This document shows positions 1-8,939 of a stretch of DNA of 64,000 nt, one piece after another. Location: positions 229,928 to 293,927 of the forward strand of contig NZ_JBHLUH010000060.1 in the NCBI RefSeq assembly GCF_042433955.1, written 5' to 3'. The notes beneath the pieces are model-generated. The model saw nothing but the letters and a program-made list of their open reading frames with translations, ran no database searches and was not told the DNA's origin. How positions within the stretch are numbered: the first letter of the stretch is position 1; each line of letters begins with the position of its first letter. This stretch comes from Phytohabitans kaempferiae. Lineage in GTDB: Bacteria > Actinomycetota > Actinomycetes > Mycobacteriales > Micromonosporaceae. Position numbers and translations under genes: made by a program.

Positions 1-2
1 AG

Positions 3-1226
3 CCGCTGCGACCGGCGATCCTCTACGGAGTGGACACCCGCGCGGGCGCCCAGATCGAGCGGCTCAACCGGGAGCTGGGCGCCGAGGCGGTGCTCGAGCT
101 GTGCGGGTCGGCACTGTCGGCGCAGGCCGCCGGGCCCAAGCTCGCCTGGGTCGCCGACGAGGAGCCCGAGGTGTTCGCGAAGGCGCGGCGACTGTTCCTG
201 CCGAGTTCGTGGCTGGCGTTCCGTCTGACCGGGACATACCTGCTGGACCACCATTCCGCCAGCCAGTGCACGCCGCTCTACGACAGCGTCGCGCTGCGGT
301 GGTACGACCCGTGGCACCAGCTGATCGCGCCCCACATCGAACTTCCGCCGCTGCGGTGGCCGGGCGAGCCCGCCGGCACCGTCACCGCCGAGGCCGCCGC
401 GGCGACCGGCCTCCCGGTGGGAGTTCCCGTGACGACCGGCACGGTGGACGCGTGGGCCGAGGCGCTCAGCGTGGACGCGCACGGCGTGGGCGACCTGATG
501 CTCATGTACGGCACCACGATGTTCCTCATCCACACCGTGCCGGAGCGGATCACACATCCGGCGCTGTGGGGCACGGTGGGCGCGCGGCCCGGCACCCGCA
601 ACCTGGCCGGCGGCATGGCCACCTCCGGCGCGGTCACGCAGTGGCTGCGCGAGCTGCTCGGTTCCCCCGACTACACCGAGCTGCTCACGGCCGCCGACGC
701 CGCCGGCGTGGGCGGCAACGGGCTGCTGATGCTGCCCTACTTCGCCGGCGAGCGGACCCCGATCCTGGACCCGCACGCGCGGGGCGTGCTCGCTGGCCTG
801 ACCGCGTGGCACACCGCCGGAGACCTCTACCGGGCGGCGCTGGAGGCTACCGGGTTCGCCGTCCGGCACAACATCGAGACGATCGAGGCCGCCGGCGGCG
901 ACGTGCGGCGCGTGGTCGCAGTCGGCGGCGGCACCCAAGGCGGGCTCTGGACCCAGATCGTCTCCGACATTACCGGCCTGCCACAGGAGATCCGCGAGGT
1001 ATCGATCGGTGCGTGCTACGGCGGTGCGCTACTGGCCGCCCAACTCGTCACCGACGTGTCCATCGAGGACTGGAACCCGGTGGCACGGATCGTCACGCCG
1101 CGCCTGGAAACCGCCGCCGAGTACGGCGACCGCTACGACCTCTACCGCCGGCTGTATGCGAGCACGGCCGACATCGTGCACGCGCTCGCCCGCCGGCAAT
1201 CCAGCAGTCACGAGGAGCTGACATGA
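3..1226 (+). CDS. FGGY-family sugar kinase (xylulokinase-like), 5' end missing
   Basis: Carbohydrate kinase that phosphorylates a pentose or ketose with ATP in the cytoplasm. The reading frame is open from the left edge (PLRPAILYGVDTR), so the true start lies outside the window and the first GTG inside is not a start. The RPAILYGVDTR segment, a G-rich ATP-binding stretch (AVGGGTQGGLWTQI) near residue 300, and a C-terminal VARIVTP...YDLYRRLY tail are typical of FGGY kinases. About 407 residues are visible; the family is usually about 500 aa. Its stop overlaps the ATG of the isomerase-like gene (ATGA), so the two are translationally coupled. The sugar cannot be told from sequence; the neighbour suggests a fucose-, arabinose- or xylulose-type substrate. 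Confidence 0.85.
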   Translation, partial: PLRPAILYGVDTRAGAQIERLNRELGAEAVLELCGSALSAQAAGPKLAWVADEEPEVFAKARRLFLPSSWLAFRLTGTYLLDHHSASQCTPLYDSVALRWYDPWHQLIAPHIELPPLRWPGEPAGTVTAEAAAATGLPVGVPVTTGTVDAWAEALSVDAHGVGDLMLMYGTTMFLIHTVPERITHPALWGTVGARPGTRNLAGGMATSGAVTQWLRELLGSPDYTELLTAADAAGVGGNGLLMLPYFAGERTPILDPHARGVLAGLTAWHTAGDLYRAALEATGFAVRHNIETIEAAGGDVRRVVAVGGGTQGGLWTQIVSDITGLPQEIREVSIGACYGGALLAAQLVTDVSIEDWNPVARIVTPRLETAAEYGDRYDLYRRLYASTADIVHALARRQSSSHEELT

Positions 1227-2857
1227 CCGCGTACGCGTTCCCACCCGCCACCGAGCCACGGGCCGGCGAGCCCGACACTGTGTACCTCGTGGCAAGCGGT
1301 GACCTGCGGCAGTCCGCGAACGTCACGTGCTGGCCAGCGCAGCAGCGGTTCGAGGCGGATCTGACGGCCGCCGTCGGGAAGCTCGGCCGGTCGGTGCGCC
1401 GCGCGCACGACCCGGACCCGGCCAAGGAACACGGGTTCATCGACAGCCAGCGCGCCGGGATAGAGGTGTTCGCGCGGATCCCGCGCGACGCGCCGGTCAT
1501 CGTGGCGGAAGCGGTCTGGCAGTACTCCCACCATGTGCTGGCCGGACTGCGTAGCCACGGCGGGCCCATCATGCTCGCCGCGAACTGGAACGGAGAGTTC
1601 CCCGGACTGGTCGGTCTGCTCAACCTGACCGCCAGCCTGACCAAGGCCAGGGTCGAGCACGCCACGCTCTGGAGCGAGGACTTCACCGACGACTGGGCGG
1701 TACGCCGCCTCGAAACCTGGCTCACCACCGGCCGGCTCACGCACGACACCAGCCACGTCCGCGAGCTGCCCGAGCTGCCCGACACCGCGGAGGTGGCGCT
1801 CGGCCAAGCGCTCGGCCGGCAGCTCATGACAGACAAGGCGATCATCGGGGTCCTCGACGAGGGCTGCATGGGCATGTACAACGCGATCATCGACGACGAA
1901 CTGCTGAACCCACTCGGCATCTACAAGGAGCGGTTGTCGCAGAGCACGCTTGTCGCCGAGATGCGCACCGTCAGCGACGCCGAGGCGGGCCAGGTCCGCG
2001 CGTGGCTCGACAAGGCCGGCATGAAATTCCACGTCGGAACCGACGAGGCCACCGAGCTAACCGAGGCACAGCTGCTCAGCCAGTTCAAGATGTACATCGC
2101 CGCCCTGCGCATCGCCGACGACTTCGGCCTGGACGCGATCGGCATCCAGTACCAGCAAGGGCTCAAGGACACCGTCCCCGCGTCCGACCTGGCCGAAGGC
2201 CTGCTCAACGACGGCAACCGCCCACCGGTGCGCAGCCGCGACGGCTACCGCGAGCTGTACCCGGGACGGCCGCTGCCGCATTTCAACGAAGTGGACGAGG
2301 GGGCTGCCGTCGACTCACTGGTCACCAATCGGGTCTGGACGGCGATGGGCCTGGACCCCGCCACCACTTTGCACGACGTGCGCTGGGGCGCCGACTACGA
2401 CGGCGAGTTCGTCTGGGTGTTCGAGATCTCCGGCTCGGTCCCGGCAGTACACAACGGCGGCTACGACAAGTCGTACAGCATGCGACAACCGCCGATGTAC
2501 TTTCCGCTCGGCGGCGGCACCCTCAGCGGCGTGGCCAAACCCGGCGAGATCGTCTGGTCCCGAGTCTTCATCATGGATGGATCGCTGCACGTCGACCTCG
2601 GCCGCGCCACCGTACGCGAGCTGCCGGCTGCGGAAACTCAACGCCGGCTCGACGCGACCACTCCACAGTGGCCAATCATGCACGCCGTGCTGCATGGGAT
2701 CAGCCGCGACCAATTCATGGCCCGGCACAAGGCAAACCACCTCAACGTCGCCTACGCCCCCGACGCGCGGACCGCCGATCGGGCGCTTCTGGCCAAGGCC
2801 GCTCTCTTCCACACCATCGGCCTCACCGTCCACCTCTGCGGCGAGGTACACATCTGA
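1223..2857 (+). CDS. L-fucose isomerase-like protein
   Basis: Product of 544 aa starting MTAYAFPPATEP, with the ATG overlapping the stop of the kinase gene. It resembles the large FucI/AraA-fold family in which aldose and ketose are interconverted at a metal centre. It has an N-terminal Rossmann-like region (DTVYLVASGDLRQSANV), an acidic central part with DEGCMGMYNAIIDDELL near residue 215, and a C-terminal barrel ending HLNVAYAP. Length matches the actinobacterial fucose-isomerase-like group rather than E. coli FucI (about 590 aa). An isomerase followed by FGGY phosphorylation is the classic catabolic pair. The substrate is unassigned and true isomerase activity is inferred. Confidence 0.7.
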   Translation: MTAYAFPPATEPRAGEPDTVYLVASGDLRQSANVTCWPAQQRFEADLTAAVGKLGRSVRRAHDPDPAKEHGFIDSQRAGIEVFARIPRDAPVIVAEAVWQYSHHVLAGLRSHGGPIMLAANWNGEFPGLVGLLNLTASLTKARVEHATLWSEDFTDDWAVRRLETWLTTGRLTHDTSHVRELPELPDTAEVALGQALGRQLMTDKAIIGVLDEGCMGMYNAIIDDELLNPLGIYKERLSQSTLVAEMRTVSDAEAGQVRAWLDKAGMKFHVGTDEATELTEAQLLSQFKMYIAALRIADDFGLDAIGIQYQQGLKDTVPASDLAEGLLNDGNRPPVRSRDGYRELYPGRPLPHFNEVDEGAAVDSLVTNRVWTAMGLDPATTLHDVRWGADYDGEFVWVFEISGSVPAVHNGGYDKSYSMRQPPMYFPLGGGTLSGVAKPGEIVWSRVFIMDGSLHVDLGRATVRELPAAETQRRLDATTPQWPIMHAVLHGISRDQFMARHKANHLNVAYAPDARTADRALLAKAALFHTIGLTVHLCGEVHI

Positions 2858-3034
2858 CGACGCCTACGGCGGCGCGCCCGGGCGCGAAGGTGCCTTCTGA
2901 GCTGGGAGGATGGGAGTTGCTGAAGCTTCCATAACCCAAACCAGGGGTGAGATCACTGCCGCTTGGATCTGGTAACACGTTTACCGGCACCCCGTCAGGG
3001 CGGCTCGGGCGGGGGGTGTAGGAGTTGTGCCAGA

Positions 3035-3220
3035 GTTGGCGATCGAGTCCTCGGTGGCGATGAAGCTCTCGGTCACGAACTTGAGGCCGTTTTCCGCGTA
3101 GAGGAGGTTCGTCACCTCGTAGCCCTGCGACTCGACGATGACCGACTCGTTCGTCACGTACGCGAGGAAGCCGTCGACGTCGCCGGTGAGCAGCGGTGAC
3201 GGGTCGTACTCGACGGGCAC
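3035..3220 (-). pseudogene. Fragment of an NMT1/taurine-type ABC substrate-binding protein
   Basis: About 62 codons in frame encode a piece (VEYDPSPLLTGDVDGFLAYV through FVTESFIATEDSIAN) that reads like the second lobe of a periplasmic/lipoprotein solute-binding protein of the NMT1/THI5-like type. There is no signal peptide and no N- or C-terminal part. Upstream the frame runs into the golvesin-type fragment in a different frame. It is a gene scrap joined to an unrelated scrap, not a functional gene. Confidence 0.55.
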
Positions 3221-3222
3221 GA

Positions 3223-3650
3223 AGTGCCGCCGGCCAAGCTGAACGTGCCGAGGCTGCGCCACCTGCCGCCGTTTGTCCGCTGGTCGACGTTGATGGTGTG
3301 GGGGCGGTCGCTGGCGACGACGAGGTGTGGCGCCGAGCTGTTGTAGCCGGAGTTCGCCGGATACCAGACCTCCACCCGGTACGTCCCGGCGCTGGGAATG
3401 GTGCCAACGAACCACGCGGGGTCGCTTGCCGCGACGGGGTCGGCGTAGCGGTGGTCGGTGCCGTAGCGCTCCGCCGAGTAGCTCGACGTACCCCGGCTCG
3501 TGCTGGCGCTGGTGGGCCCGCCGCCGGCCGGCCCGACGGTCTTGCCGGCGCTCGCCGCCCCTTCGTGGTGAAGCCAGTCCAAGGCGGCGGCGTAGTAGGT
3601 GCAGGTATCGCCGGCTCCGGTGTCGGTGTAGGACGTCGAGCGGGTGTCTT
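3223..3650 (-). pseudogene. Fragment with a golvesin C-terminal-like domain
   Basis: The translation contains GTSSYSAERYGTDHRYADPV, then DPAWFVGTIPSAGTYRVEVW, YPANSGYNSSAPHLVV and the VDQRTNGGRWRSLGTFSLAGG motif. This is the typical end of the golvesin-like beta-sandwich found on secreted actinobacterial amidases and hydrolases. The frame continues upstream to about 3650 (TSYTDTGAGDTCTYYAAALDWL) without a credible start. Downstream it is cut exactly where the substrate-binding-protein fragment begins. This is the tail of a lost secreted enzyme. Confidence 0.6.
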
Positions 3651-4104
3651 AACGATGCCCCGACTTTCATGACGCCCTGCTCTGCGTCACAGGTGGCGGA
3701 CAAAGATGTTTGCAGGTTGTGTCGTCATATGGAAGGAAAGTTTCCAGGCGTCGACACCCGACCAGACCGGCTACCAGCATCGAGACAACGATCACCACGA
3801 ATCCATTCCGTGGGAGGCTCGGCGGCGGCGGATTTTGCCAGGGCCGTCCCGGCGGCGACCGCGCGTAGTCGTGTTCCCGTCAGTTACGTATCAAGGCCGG
3901 TGGAGGCGGTGGCGACGATCGGTGGATCGCCGCTATGCCCCGCTCACAATGGTTGTCATCCAAAGAGCTGATCATGAAAGACGTTCGCGCGATGTCCACA
4001 AGCGACCGCTCATCTTGAATGGTGGTCCGGCATATGAAGAGCGGGGGGTGTGTCGTGGACGGATCACCACGGATCGGGGGCGGCGTGACGGAAGGGCCGG
4101 CGCG
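3651..4104. other. Non-coding stretch, no recognisable gene
   Basis: About 450 bases with lower GC than the surroundings and only short, unconvincing open frames. I see no protein motif, strong hairpin or repeat here. Confidence 0.5.
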
Positions 4105-4870
4105 ATGAGGGCCGGCTTCCTGCTGTTCCCGTTCTCGGTGGAGCACCAAGGGGCCATCCAGGCCCCGTCGATCACCACCGAGGACATCGGGTACACGGCG
4201 GCGCCGGCGCCCGGCAGCCCGTACCCGCAGGCGCTCCGGCTGGGCTTCCGGCTGGCCGGAACGACCGTCCCGCAGATCCGGCCGCTGCTGCCGGGGAAGC
4301 TGCTGTTCATCCCCCGACGCCACGGCGCCAGGCACGACCCCGGATCCCGATGACGTCCAGTTCACCGCCGCCGCCTACGCCGGCTGGCGGACCCTCGGGA
4401 CACTCCGGCTGGAGGTCGACATGGCAGCGGTGGCCGCGCTCGGCCAGTTGAACACCGGCTTGGAGGTGGTGCCGAACATCCTGTGGTACGGCCCGATGCG
4501 CATCTCCCAGGAGTTCCTGTTCGACACGCTCCGAAACGGGCTGCGCAAGGAACGCGTCGGCGGCACACCCTCGATCGGGCCGAACGACGCCCGGTGGCCG
4601 AAGCACGCGGTGGCGGCCTTCCTCGCCGGGCGGTACGAGCCCGCGCTACGGGCCGGCGCCAGCGCCGCGGCGGACGACCGGATCGCCCACGCGATGCCAC
4701 TGGTGCACCCCACCGGCGCCGACAACACCGTCTCGCTGGTCATCACGGCCGCCTGCCGGCGCAAGCCCAAGGACGGCGGCGAGGCCGAGCTCAACCAGGT
4801 CAGCGCCGGGGTGAGTGAGGACGACCCGGCAATCTACGCCGAGATCTCGACTCCGTCCGCCACGGCCTGA
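4105..4870 (+). pseudogene. Unrecognised protein, apparently split by a frameshift
   Basis: Two adjacent frames read like one protein. ATG at 4105 opens MRAGFLLFPFSVEHQGAIQA and runs to LLPGKLLFIP. The coding character then moves to the next frame at a run of five C at 4311-4315 (SPDATAPGTT, then DDVQFTAAAYAGWRTLG) and continues to 4870. One extra base in the C-run would explain the shift. I recognise no family. The second part has a plausible globular stretch (NILWYGPMRISQEFLFDTL) and ends at the junction with a transposase remnant, so the 3' end may also be missing. A sequencing error or two separate genes are alternatives. Confidence 0.4.
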
Positions 4871-4920
4871 CCCTGCCCTGGAGCTCCGGCCCGGTCGAAG
4901 GCAACGTCAACCGCATCATT
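4843..4920 (+). mobile_element. ISL3-family transposase C-terminal remnant
   Basis: Frame 1 encodes RHGLTLPWSSGPVEGNVNRI, a close match to the conserved C-terminal block of ISL3-type DDE transposases (typically LPWSSGxVEGxVNRIKxLKR). Only about 25 codons survive. They overlap the end of the unknown frame ending at 4870 and are cut before the KxLKRxMYGRA part. No terminal repeats were found. It is a scar of an old insertion. Confidence 0.6.
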
Positions 4921-5524
4921 CTGTGGAATCAGAGATGTCGATGTCATGTGGTGGATCGCCGATGAGTGTTGGCAGGGCGTCACGCCAGGCGGTGTTCTTG
5001 TCGCGGCAAAGCCGATGGAAGCTGGTGAACCAGTCGTGTTCTGGCGGCGACAGTTCTAGCGACCAGGTGCCGAGGACGCAGCTGTATCGCGCCCGCCAGC
5101 CGTCGCTGCGTTCGAATAGGCGGCTGCCGCTGAGCTTGCCGCCGCGCGAGTGTTCACGGGTGGCGAAGCCGTGCTCGTGCAGCCATGCGGTGGCGCTGGC
5201 AACGTCCGCGGGTTCAGGCAGGAGGCCATTGGGGTCTTGGTCGGAGGTGGTGGCGGCTTCGATGGCTGCCGCGGCGTCGGCGTCGATGAGGGTGAAACTG
5301 CCGTCGTCGTCTGGGCGGCTCACCGCGACATGGCGTGTTATGCCGTCCGGGAACCGGAGCGTGAACATCGGGTCCCAGTTGTGGATGTCTCTGAGATCTT
5401 CGAGTGCGTCCAGGTCGCGTAGCCGAGCGTGGCTGGCGTCGGTGCTAACGTGCACTGGCCACGGCCCGATGCTGAGGGTGCTGTTGAGCTGCCATTCCAG
5501 GTCGGCCTCCACGCCGACCATCAT
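4916..5524 (-). CDS. Hypothetical protein, 202 aa
   Basis: I chose the start at a double Met (MMVGVEADLEWQLNSTLSIG), because the longer open frame upstream is Arg/Pro-rich without coding character and lies over another fragment. The protein is acidic and soluble, with no signal peptide or membrane segment. It has segments such as WDPMFTLRFPDGITRHVAVSR and a C-terminal half with SRLFERSDGWRARYS and FTSFHRLCRDKNTAWRDALP. I do not recognise a family. Composition and codon use look genuine, unlike the scraps around it. Function unknown. Confidence 0.55.
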   Translation of the reverse strand: MMVGVEADLEWQLNSTLSIGPWPVHVSTDASHARLRDLDALEDLRDIHNWDPMFTLRFPDGITRHVAVSRPDDDGSFTLIDADAAAAIEAATTSDQDPNGLLPEPADVASATAWLHEHGFATREHSRGGKLSGSRLFERSDGWRARYSCVLGTWSLELSPPEHDWFTSFHRLCRDKNTAWRDALPTLIGDPPHDIDISDSTE

Positions 5525-5550
5525 GCATTGCTGTCGCGTGGGTAGGGGCG

Positions 5551-5746
5551 TCAGGCGCTGGGTGGAGGCAGAACGGTCAGGGGCAACGGTTTGCCGGGTT
5601 CGGCGCGTACCTGGTTCGGCGTCGGGCCGGCTGGGGTGGCGACGTTGACAAGGGCCATGGACAGGTTTCTGGGGTTGTAGAACTGTTCCCAATCACGTTC
5701 CTGGGGCGAAGCGTCGTACCTGTTCTTGCAGCTCGTGCAGGGTCAC
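5551..5746 (-). pseudogene. N-terminal scrap of a MazG-like nucleotide pyrophosphohydrolase
   Basis: On the minus strand, GTG at 5746 opens VTLHELQEQVRRFAP. After a one-base shift the neighbouring frame gives RDWEQFYNPRNLSMALVN. Together these match the start of small MazG-like dNTP pyrophosphatases (ELQxxxRxFAxxRDWxQFHxPKNLAMAL). The metal-binding helices that should follow (ExGELxE) are absent and the frame ends at 5551. This is a short 5' fragment with a frameshift and is not functional. Confidence 0.55.
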
Positions 5747-5916
5747 TCGCTATTGAGACCATCCTCGGCACCGTGCGGGCGTTCTCCCGCTCCCGCGTGC
5801 GACACGCCCACCTTTGCGGCAGCAGCGGGATGTCGGTGGTCCCGGTTAAGGTTTCTGCCGTACCTCTCCGGTATCCGACTGGCTTCACGCCACCCACCGA
5901 GAAGGAGTAGAGCCGC

Positions 5917-7797
5917 ATGGGCTCTCGAAGTCTGCTGCGCCGCACCGTCGGCGAGATCCTCCAGACCGACAGCAACCTCTTCGTCGCCGAACTGGAGCAG
6001 GCGTTCCGCCTCCAACTGGGTACCCGCCCGGACGCGAGTGAGATCCGCTCCTGGCACCGCAGCATCCCTACCATCACGCAGGCTCTCGCCGCCGAAGGGC
6101 TCCAACAGGTTGTAGTGCTCGTTGAGCTGCGCAGTCCGCTCACGAACAGCCGGATGGACCTTGTCCTCGTGGGCTCGCACCCAGCCGACGGCCGGCCGAG
6201 CGTCGTCGTGGTGGAGAACAAGCAGTGGTCGAAGGTTGAACCAGTACCCGCCTCCGAGCTCGTCAAAGTACCCGGGCTGCCCGCCAATTGGGAGAGTCAG
6301 GTACACCCGGCCAACCAGGTCTGGGCATACTGCAACACTCTCACCAACTACCTGCCGGCCCTGGAGAACGCCCACGTCTACGGCATCGTCAACATGCACA
6401 ACGCCTCCTCGGAGGACCTCCATCAGATCCTGCCCGCGGTACAGGGTCTTGATTCCGACGTGTGCCAGAATGTCCGCATCTTTGGCGACGACCAACGCGA
6501 CGACATGGCCCGGTTCTTCCGCGCGGTGCTCTCCGCGACCGACGCGGCCAGCAACGCCGACTACCTGCTCAAATCCCCGGCGCGGCCTACCCGGGCGTTG
6601 ATGTCCGCGGTCAGCGACAGCGTGCTGCGCCGCAACGTCTTCACTCTGCTCGACGACCAACGCCTGGCGTACGACCACGTGTTGCGGGCGGTCCACGAGA
6701 GCCAAGCCAACGACCACAAGGAGATCATCCTGGTGATCGGTGGCCCGGGTACGGGCAAGAGCGTCATCGCTATCGAACTCCTCGGCGCGCTTAGCCGGCT
6801 GAACACGAGCGCGGTCCACGCCACCGGCAGCAAATCATTTACCCAGACCCTGCGCGACCAGCTTGGCACCACCAATCGGAGGGCCAAGCAGGTCTTCACC
6901 TACTTCAACAACTACGCACACGTGAAGCCAAACGACATCGACGTCCTCATCGCTGATGAGGCACACCGGATCAGGCAGAACTCCAACACCCGCTTCACAC
7001 CACGCGACCGCCGATCCGACATCGCCCAGGTCGAGGAGCTGATCCGCGCGGCACGCGTGCCAGTGTTCCTACTCGACGAGAACCAGATCGTCCGCAAGGG
7101 TGAGGTCGGCTCCATCGACCTGATCAGGCAAGCCGCGCAAGCTCGCGGGATCAAGGTCACAGAGGTACACCTCCGCGACCAGTTTCGATGCGGCGGTTGT
7201 CAGGAGTACGTCGACTGGGTCGAAGACCTCCTCGGCCTCACCATCAACGGGCCGCAGGTATGGAAGCCGCAGGACAGCTTCGAGCTTTGGCTCGCCGAGA
7301 CGCCGGAAGCGATGGAGCATCACCTGAAGGGGAAGCTTGACCAAGGACTCCAGGCCCGGATCGCCGCCGGATACTGCTGGCCCTGGAGCGACGCCCGCCC
7401 CGACGGCAGCCTTGTGAACGACATCGTGATCGGCGACTGGCGGCGACCCTGGAATTCTCGCGCCGACCGGACGCTCAACGGAATCCCCCCGGCCGACCTC
7501 TGGGCCACCCACGAGGGCGGATTCCACCAGATCGGCTGCGTCTACACCGCTCAGGGCCTGGAATACGACTACGCCGGCGTCATTCTCGGTCCTGACCTCG
7601 TCTGGCGCTCCGGTGCCTGGACCGCAAACGCAAAGGCGAGCCACGACAGCAAAGTCAAGGGCGCCCAAAACTTCGACCAGCTGGTCCGCAACACCTACAA
7701 GGTCCTCGCCACCCGAGGTATGCGCGGAGCAGTCCTCTACTCAGTCGACCCTGAAACGCGGGCCATGCTCGCTGGCCTCGGAATCCCCAAGATCTAA
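5917..7797 (+). CDS. DUF2075 (Schlafen group 3-like) DNA/RNA helicase-domain protein with N-terminal nuclease-like region
   Basis: Product of 626 aa, ATG preceded by GAGAAGGAG. Residues about 60-115 look like a PD-(D/E)xK core: RMDLVLVGSHPADGRPSVVV then VENKQW. A P-loop ATPase of the DUF2075 type follows, with Walker A GGPGTGKS near residue 275, Walker B VLIADEAHR near 342, and later helicase-like blocks (FRCGGCQEYVDWVEDLLG and YTAQGLEYDYAGVI). Family members often sit in defence islands, and here the neighbours are restriction-modification and IS debris. Nucleic-acid cleavage coupled to ATPase activity is inferred. No partner gene is adjacent, so it may act alone or be a leftover of a larger system. 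Confidence 0.75.
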   Translation: MGSRSLLRRTVGEILQTDSNLFVAELEQAFRLQLGTRPDASEIRSWHRSIPTITQALAAEGLQQVVVLVELRSPLTNSRMDLVLVGSHPADGRPSVVVVENKQWSKVEPVPASELVKVPGLPANWESQVHPANQVWAYCNTLTNYLPALENAHVYGIVNMHNASSEDLHQILPAVQGLDSDVCQNVRIFGDDQRDDMARFFRAVLSATDAASNADYLLKSPARPTRALMSAVSDSVLRRNVFTLLDDQRLAYDHVLRAVHESQANDHKEIILVIGGPGTGKSVIAIELLGALSRLNTSAVHATGSKSFTQTLRDQLGTTNRRAKQVFTYFNNYAHVKPNDIDVLIADEAHRIRQNSNTRFTPRDRRSDIAQVEELIRAARVPVFLLDENQIVRKGEVGSIDLIRQAAQARGIKVTEVHLRDQFRCGGCQEYVDWVEDLLGLTINGPQVWKPQDSFELWLAETPEAMEHHLKGKLDQGLQARIAAGYCWPWSDARPDGSLVNDIVIGDWRRPWNSRADRTLNGIPPADLWATHEGGFHQIGCVYTAQGLEYDYAGVILGPDLVWRSGAWTANAKASHDSKVKGAQNFDQLVRNTYKVLATRGMRGAVLYSVDPETRAMLAGLGIPKI

Positions 7798-8459
7798 ACG
7801 ACCTCGCACCCGGGCTTGAGCGGCGGCGCTCTGACCTTCAGGGTTCATGAGGCCGAGGGCGTTTCAAGTCAGGCTCATTTGCTGGTCACCCAGTGCCGTG
7901 GCAGGGCCCGATGGGTCCTGCCACGCGCGGATTGTCGTCGGTGGCTTCTGTGACCGAACGTCGCCGTGTCGATCCCGGCGACGTCCTGGATGCTGGCGTC
8001 TCAGATCCTCTTGAATGAGGATGGACGAGCGTGCTCGGCCTGCTCTGTTCGAGGCGCCTTGCGCGGATGCGGCGAGAACTAGCAGCGCCTTTCCGTCCTG
8101 GGCCGAGGCGCCGCCACTGGATCGGTCCTGCTTACAGTCTTGCCGGAAGCGGTCGGCGAGGTGATCAGCGTCCGGCTAGGCAGGGATCGTGGACGGGTAG
8201 GGCAGCACAGGCGATGCTCCCGGTCGGGGCATCGGATCTTGGTCGACTGCTGTCTCACCTGGAGCCTTACCTTCATCGATATCCGGCCCCTCTTGCCGTA
8301 CCAGCAAAGTCGGGTTGTAAATGGCTCGATGAGGGCCGCCATGAACAGCGCAGCGAAGGCGAGGTCCCCGGTAGCGGCGGGTCGCAAGCGCACTCGCCAG
8401 CCCCAAGGACGGTGCTCGAACGTCGCTGGCCATTGCTTTTCGCCTCCGACACTCCCGAG
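7798..8459. other. Intergenic stretch without a supportable gene
   Basis: About 660 bases with only overlapping, low-complexity frames. A minus-strand frame around 8280-8390 contains a hydrophobic piece (GDLAFAALFMAALIEPFTTR) that could be another gene scrap, but nothing is recognisable. Best regarded as decayed DNA. Confidence 0.45.
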
Positions 8460-8705
8460 TCACACGGTCGTGTCACCGGTAGGCGTCTTGGCCTGCTTGG
8501 CGCGCTCCAGTGCCTCGGCGATCGCGGCGAACTCGCTGAGCGCAGCCTCCAAGTCCTCGACGATCTCCCGCACGATCACCTCAGGGGGCAGCAGCGCGTC
8601 GGTGTCATCGAGGCTGGGGCTCTTGCGCCAGATGATGTCGAGGTTGACCTTGTCATTGGCCAACAGTTCGTCATAGGTGAACGAGCGAAACCGCTGTTGT
8701 CCGAC
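8460..8705 (-). pseudogene. Type I restriction-modification methylase (HsdM) C-terminal remnant
   Basis: The last 78 or so codons before the stop at 8460 read QRFRSFTYDELLANDKVNLD, then IIWRKSPSLDDTDALLPPEV and IVREIVEDLEAALSEFAAIA. This is the conserved coiled C-terminal tail of actinobacterial HsdM proteins. Upstream the frame loses coding character. No methylase core (NPPF/NPPY), HsdS or HsdR was found nearby. Only the tail of a former type I system survives. Confidence 0.6.
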
Positions 8706-8828
8706 GCTCGGCGTGAGTACGTGGGGGGTAGGAGCGCGTCGTTCGGCGTGAGCGGGTTGTGGGCGGCCCTGATGGCTCAGTTGCCGTTTTTCGTGTGCGA
8801 CATCAACGTGAGCGGGTCTGGTAGGCCA

Positions 8829-8873
8829 GCGGCCCTCCCGGTCTTCTTTTGGCGGAGCGTCCGGGAGGGCCGC
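8829..8873. terminator. Strong hairpin, probable bidirectional terminator
   Basis: A perfect 13-bp inverted repeat (GCGGCCCTCCCGG at 8829-8841 with its complement at 8861-8873) surrounds a 19-nt loop containing TCTTCTTTT. It lies just beyond the stop of the dihydroorotase-like gene (8940) and beyond the HsdM scrap, so it would end transcription of the minus arm of the catabolic island. Confidence 0.55.
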
Positions 8874-8939
8874 GGTGTGGTGCTCGGAGGCACCGATGCT
8901 CACGGTAGGCAAGGACGCGGGTGAGGTCGGGCCGATACC

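Noticed and set aside
101..1222. Long open frame overlapping the sugar kinase and leading into the isomerase-like gene
   Set aside because: It is Arg/Ala-rich with no domain. The real isomerase-like protein begins at the ATG at 1223 that overlaps the kinase stop.
3706..4104. Upstream extension of the unknown gene at 4105
   Set aside because: The frame is open but low in coding character and lacks a ribosome-binding site. The ATG at 4105 is a better boundary.
8031..8924. 297-codon plus-strand open frame over the HsdM remnant
   Set aside because: No motif and atypical composition. The minus strand carries a recognisable HsdM tail in the same place.
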